This document shows positions 61,317-64,000 of a DNA stretch of 64,000 nucleotides, one piece after another (position 1 is the stretch's first letter; the number at the start of each line of letters is the position of its first letter). The stretch is from assembly GCF_024713945.1 (NCBI RefSeq), contig NC_134683.1, positions 3,969,501 to 4,033,500 of the forward strand, written 5' to 3'. Source of the DNA: Dermatophagoides farinae (Eukaryota; Arthropoda; Arachnida; Sarcoptiformes; Pyroglyphidae). Made by a program: the position numbers and the translations under genes. The notes beneath the pieces are model-generated. The model was not told the origin of the DNA. It saw only the letters and a list, made by a program, of their open reading frames with translations, and made no database searches.

Positions 61317-61480
61317 TTGTTAGTATGTGTCAGCATATAGCCATGTCGTACCCAACGTACTGTAGCCGGTGGCTGTGCACGTATCTTACATTTGAGCAAT
61401 ACATCATCACCTTCATGAATATTTTCAATCTCTGGTGGTCGCTCAAATAACGGTGCCAAATATGGCCTTGATTCCGGCAT
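61317..61480 (-). CDS. sls: Exon E1: probable start codon and first half of Ig domain 1
   Basis: The ATG at 61480-61478 opens a peptide beginning MPESRPYLAPLFERPPEI, followed by the A-C strands of an I-set Ig domain with its first Cys (LLKCKI) and the Trp (VRWVRHG). An in-frame TGA lies eight codons upstream with no AG acceptor between it and the ATG, which supports this start. The exon ends at an AA|GTAAGT donor with two bases left over, completed to a Lys codon by E2. An alternative is that E1 begins at an internal acceptor (TCAAG|GCC) after an upstream coding exon; no phase-compatible upstream exon was found. The domain would sit at the N-terminal, Z-disc end of the protein. Confidence 0.72.
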
Positions 61481-61987
61481 TTGATTTAACGAAAAAGAAA
61501 ATCAATATATTAATCAATCAATTCAAATCCAATCAGCAAATAACACTTTTGCAATTCAAATTCTTTTTAAATTTTTTTTTTTCGCTAAATTCTGGGTTTG
61601 TAATTTATTATTTTATATTCTACTTTTTTTTTGTTTCTAGAGCGAATATATTTTTAGCTAAAGCAATCGGCTGTTACGTTGTTTGAATATTTCATTTCCT
61701 TTTGAGTTATTATTCAAAAGATCATCTCTCATTGCCATCATCATAATCTTTATTCATCACTAGCAACAACAACAACAATAATGGTGATGGCAGCCAAACA
61801 TCCAGACAACACCACCACTACCACCATGATGAATTCATTTTTCATTTCCTAAATTACGGATTGACGGCAATATAGTGGGGGGGCGTTGTCGTTGTTGATG
61901 ATTCTTGACAGAAAAAATGTGTAGCAAAAAAAACACGTAAACACACACACACAGTGAATATATATTCAACAGGCAAAAAAATCGATT

Positions 61988-61997
61988 CTATAATTAG
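61988..61997. promoter_or_regulatory. Possible MEF2 binding site upstream of the muscle gene
   Basis: CTATAATTAG matches the MEF2 consensus YTA(A/T)4TAR exactly, about 510 bp upstream of the E1 ATG. A second site with one mismatch (ATATTTTTAG) lies at 61648-61657. MEF2 drives many sarcomeric genes in insects and vertebrates, so the location is sensible. In AT-rich DNA such a match can arise by chance. Confidence 0.35.
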
Positions 61998-62146
61998 AAA
62001 TTTTTTTTTTCTTTTTTAAAGTTCGTATCATCATCATCAACGATACAACAACAATATTCTCTCATTGGTTCGAATTCTTTTCGAACTAAATTTCTATTTA
62101 ACTGTGTTAATGGGTTGAATTCATTCATTCATTTTGTTGAGAGTTG

Positions 62147-62169
62147 AACAACAACAACAACAACAACAA
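62147..62169. repeat. (CAA)n microsatellite
   Basis: A short trinucleotide run in the upstream region of the titin gene; similar TTG/GTT runs occur at about 62253-62270 and 62330-62348. Confidence 0.9.
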
Positions 62170-62478
62170 TGAAAAAGGATATAGGAAACGCCGAACATTA
62201 GAAAAAAAAGAAAGAACTCGAAAATCCATAAAAGGGGTAAAAAATTCAAATGTTTGTCGTTGTTGTTGTTGTTATTGTCATCAACAACAAACATTCGAAT
62301 TTTTTTTATATGGAAAAAACTTACGTTTCTTGTTGTTGTTGTTGTTGTGTGTCCATGATTAATTATTAGGTGTGTTTTTGATGAAAATTCTCGATGATTG
62401 ACTGATGATGAAATTTTTAGTTTAGCTTTTTTTTAGTTAGTCGATTACGTAAGAAGCAGACAAATGGATGATATTAAA

Positions 62479-62525
62479 AGATGATGATGATGATGATGAT
62501 GATTGATGACGATGATGATGATGAT
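62479..62525. repeat. (GAT)n microsatellite
   Basis: Imperfect GAT/ATG trinucleotide run of about 47 bp upstream of the titin gene. Confidence 0.92.
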
Positions 62526-63702
62526 GGACGAAACAGAATTAAATTTTTCGGTTCTCGAAAATGAACTGTTGTTTTTTTTTGTGTGTGTATGTTTGAATTT
62601 TAAAATTATTAAAAATCACAAATTCGTTGAAAACAAAACAAGGTTTTTCGTCGTCGTCGTCGTCGTTCGAATGTGAAAACAAAAAACCTTAATCGAATCA
62701 TTAAAAAAAATGATTCGATCAGGTTAGTTCGTATTTTCGTTTACGATGGTTCATTGTTGATATTATTCGTGTGCATTTTTGTTTCACTTTCATCCAATTC
62801 AAAAATTAATCGCAATTCACACTCTGCTGGTATACATTATTATCTCATTCGTGAAACAAATACCGGGCCAATATTAAATGCCCGTAGTAAATGTTTCGTT
62901 CTCGTTCTCGTTTTTTTTTTGTTTGTTAACCACCAATATTTTATCAAGCACACGCACACACCGCGTAACCATTCAAGAATCGTGATAATTTGCGAATGAT
63001 CAACAATAAGAATATCAACAGGAAGAATTTTTCATCATCATCATCATTGAATGGATTGCAATTTTAATGATTTGAGCATGCGCGTTTATATATCAATATA
63101 TAAATGAAAACTTGAAAAAATAACTTTGTTTGCCCCCAATTTTCGTTTCGTTTGTATAAAGAATTTATGTGAGAAATGTGTAAATTCTTTATCCGTATAT
63201 GTTTCGGTTTCTATGCTCTGCATCTGGTGGTGTTTGTTCGTTGTTCGTTGTTCTACATTTTTAGTAGATGTGTGTGATTATTTTATTGTCACAAAAGCGG
63301 GAGAAATCTTTTCTTTTCATCCAATTGGATGGAAATAGTCAAATGTGTCTATGTTGACATTGATGGCACAATTTTTACCAGTTTTTAAGCTGTAACATCA
63401 TCTATGGACATGTGTGGATGAAAAACGAACGGAATATAAAGCATGAGCATGGAAAACACACGTGTGTGGCATTTTCATAGCATTTCCACTTCGAATTTAT
63501 GTGAAAAAAATTTCAACAAAATTAAATTAAAAAATTTCTGTGTAATAAATGAAATTATCAAAAAAAAAAAAAATTCTAAATTCTATTCATGATCAAATTA
63601 TGAACGATTTTGATGTTGCAACAATTACATTTATTTTTATATCCTCATCTGTATCATTATTTCCAAATTATGGTAATGATAAAGAAGAGTTTTAAATTTC
63701 TT

Positions 63703-63876
63703 TGTCCTTGACCAAGATGCGACAAAAAATTCCTGAAAATTGGAAAATATAATGAACACGAGAAAATATTCCATCTTGAACAGAAAAATAAGTGCAAGAA
63801 AATTGGATGTGGAAAATCGTTCTTCAGCAAAGGTGGCTTATATAAACATAAAAAAATAAACATTCACAATAATTGA
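63703..63876 (+). pseudogene. C2H2 zinc-finger fragment, probably degraded
   Basis: The plus strand from 63718 reads CDKKFLKIGKYNEHEKIFH and, after a short linker, CKKIGCGKSFFSKGGLYKH followed by KKINIH. The second is a complete C-x4-C-x12-H-x5-H finger; the first has C-x12-H-x4-H. The expected first Cys of the upper finger is present (TGT at 63703), but an in-frame TGA at 63709-63711 lies between it and the second Cys. A TGA at 63874 ends the frame. No Met start is seen. It may be a pseudogene, or a terminal exon whose acceptor is GACCAAG|ATGCGAC. It lies head-to-head with the titin gene and is not related to it. Confidence 0.5.
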
Positions 63877-64000
63877 TTCTGATATATTCAATTTAGAAAC
63901 ATGGATCACAACCAACGAAATCAGCTATTCCAAATACAAAGAAACCTTTTACAAATACAACATCAAATAATTGACGACCACCACGAGAGCTGCTGTCGAA
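63877..64000. other. Right edge, nothing recognised
   Basis: AT-rich sequence after the zinc-finger fragment; the short open frame there has no recognisable motif. Confidence 0.5.

Larger units (their letters stand above)
1..61480 (-). other. sls: Whole gene span (partial): giant titin/sallimus-kettin homologue
   Basis: This entry ties together the exon entries below. The gene runs right to left and is open at base 1, so its 3' end is missing. Domain order is: two N-terminal Ig domains, about 26 Ig domains in one exon (mostly kettin type, with linkers), about seven Ig domains on small exons, then a PEVK-like Glu/Lys/Pro/Val region of about 15,000 residues. This order matches Drosophila sallimus and crayfish I-connectin, elastic proteins linking Z-disc to thick filament in invertebrate sarcomeres. 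Phase bookkeeping is consistent at every predicted junction if one base is removed at each of two frame breaks, giving about 19,800 residues in the window. No kinase or fibronectin III domain is seen; those would lie downstream if present. Family assignment is strong; the exact orthologue name is inference. Confidence 0.93.
61481..63699. other. Upstream non-coding region of the titin gene
   Basis: No convincing protein-coding gene is visible in these 2.2 kb. They hold A/T homopolymers, CAA, TTG, GAT and GTC microsatellites, a MEF2-like site and a TATA-like stretch at about 63088-63103 (TATATATCAATATATAAA). A strong GTAAGT donor on the minus strand at 62324-62319 could end a non-coding first exon of the titin transcript. 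The short minus-strand ORF before it (MDTTTTTTRN) does not match E1 in phase. The transcription start is not determinable from sequence. Confidence 0.6.

Noticed and set aside
62673-62999. 108-codon plus-strand open frame upstream of the gene
   Set aside because: No recognisable domain, low-complexity flanks and no splice or promoter support.
63126-63338. 70-codon plus-strand open frame
   Set aside because: Cysteine-containing but patternless; length expected by chance.
1-64000. Transposons, tRNA or rRNA genes
   Set aside because: No transposase, reverse transcriptase, terminal inverted repeats or cloverleaf-like sequence was recognised by eye.

Overview
The window lies almost entirely inside one giant muscle gene on the minus strand. 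It is an arthropod titin of the sallimus/kettin (Drosophila sls; crayfish I-connectin) family. Evidence for a eukaryote: GT-AG introns whose phases match at nearly every junction, tandem I-set immunoglobulin (Ig) domains, kettin-type linkers, and a huge Pro/Glu/Val/Lys (PEVK-like) region. Very short introns (mostly 56-160 bp), an AT-rich sequence and many CAT/CAA/GAT microsatellites suggest a compact arthropod genome, most likely an astigmatid mite. The mite assignment is inference.

Layout, read 5' to 3' on the minus strand. From 64000 to about 61481 is upstream DNA with microsatellites, a MEF2-like site and, at the far edge on the plus strand, a C2H2 zinc-finger fragment. Exons E1-E3 (61480-60271) encode two Ig domains. 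E4 (60205-49427) is a 10.8 kb exon with about 26 Ig domains, most of them kettin type with linkers. E5-E12 (49357-45474) are small exons carrying about seven more Ig domains, several split by introns. E13 (45398-32021) is a 13.4 kb Glu/Lys-rich exon. Two short exons follow (31964-31720, tentative; 31558-31492). E16/E17 (31177 to base 1) is 31 kb of further PEVK-like repeats, perhaps cut by one 57-bp in-frame intron. The reading frame is still open at base 1, so the C-terminal end (in relatives Ig and fibronectin III domains) lies outside the window.

About 59.5 kb of the window is coding, roughly 19,800 residues, and the gene is incomplete. The expected job, from the family, is a sarcomeric spring: the N-terminal Ig/kettin part anchors at the Z-disc and along thin filaments, and the PEVK-like part extends through the I-band toward the thick filament. 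The spring is built from three repeat styles: about 45-60-residue basic modules in E13, 211-215-residue super-repeats (E13 centre and the first 10 kb of E16), and 67-residue modules nearer the left edge.

Two single-base frame breaks (about 24715-24722 and 58880-58895) interrupt otherwise perfect frames. Sequence homology and intron-phase arithmetic both point to one extra base at each place, most simply assembly errors. Exon coordinates are manual splice predictions without transcript support.
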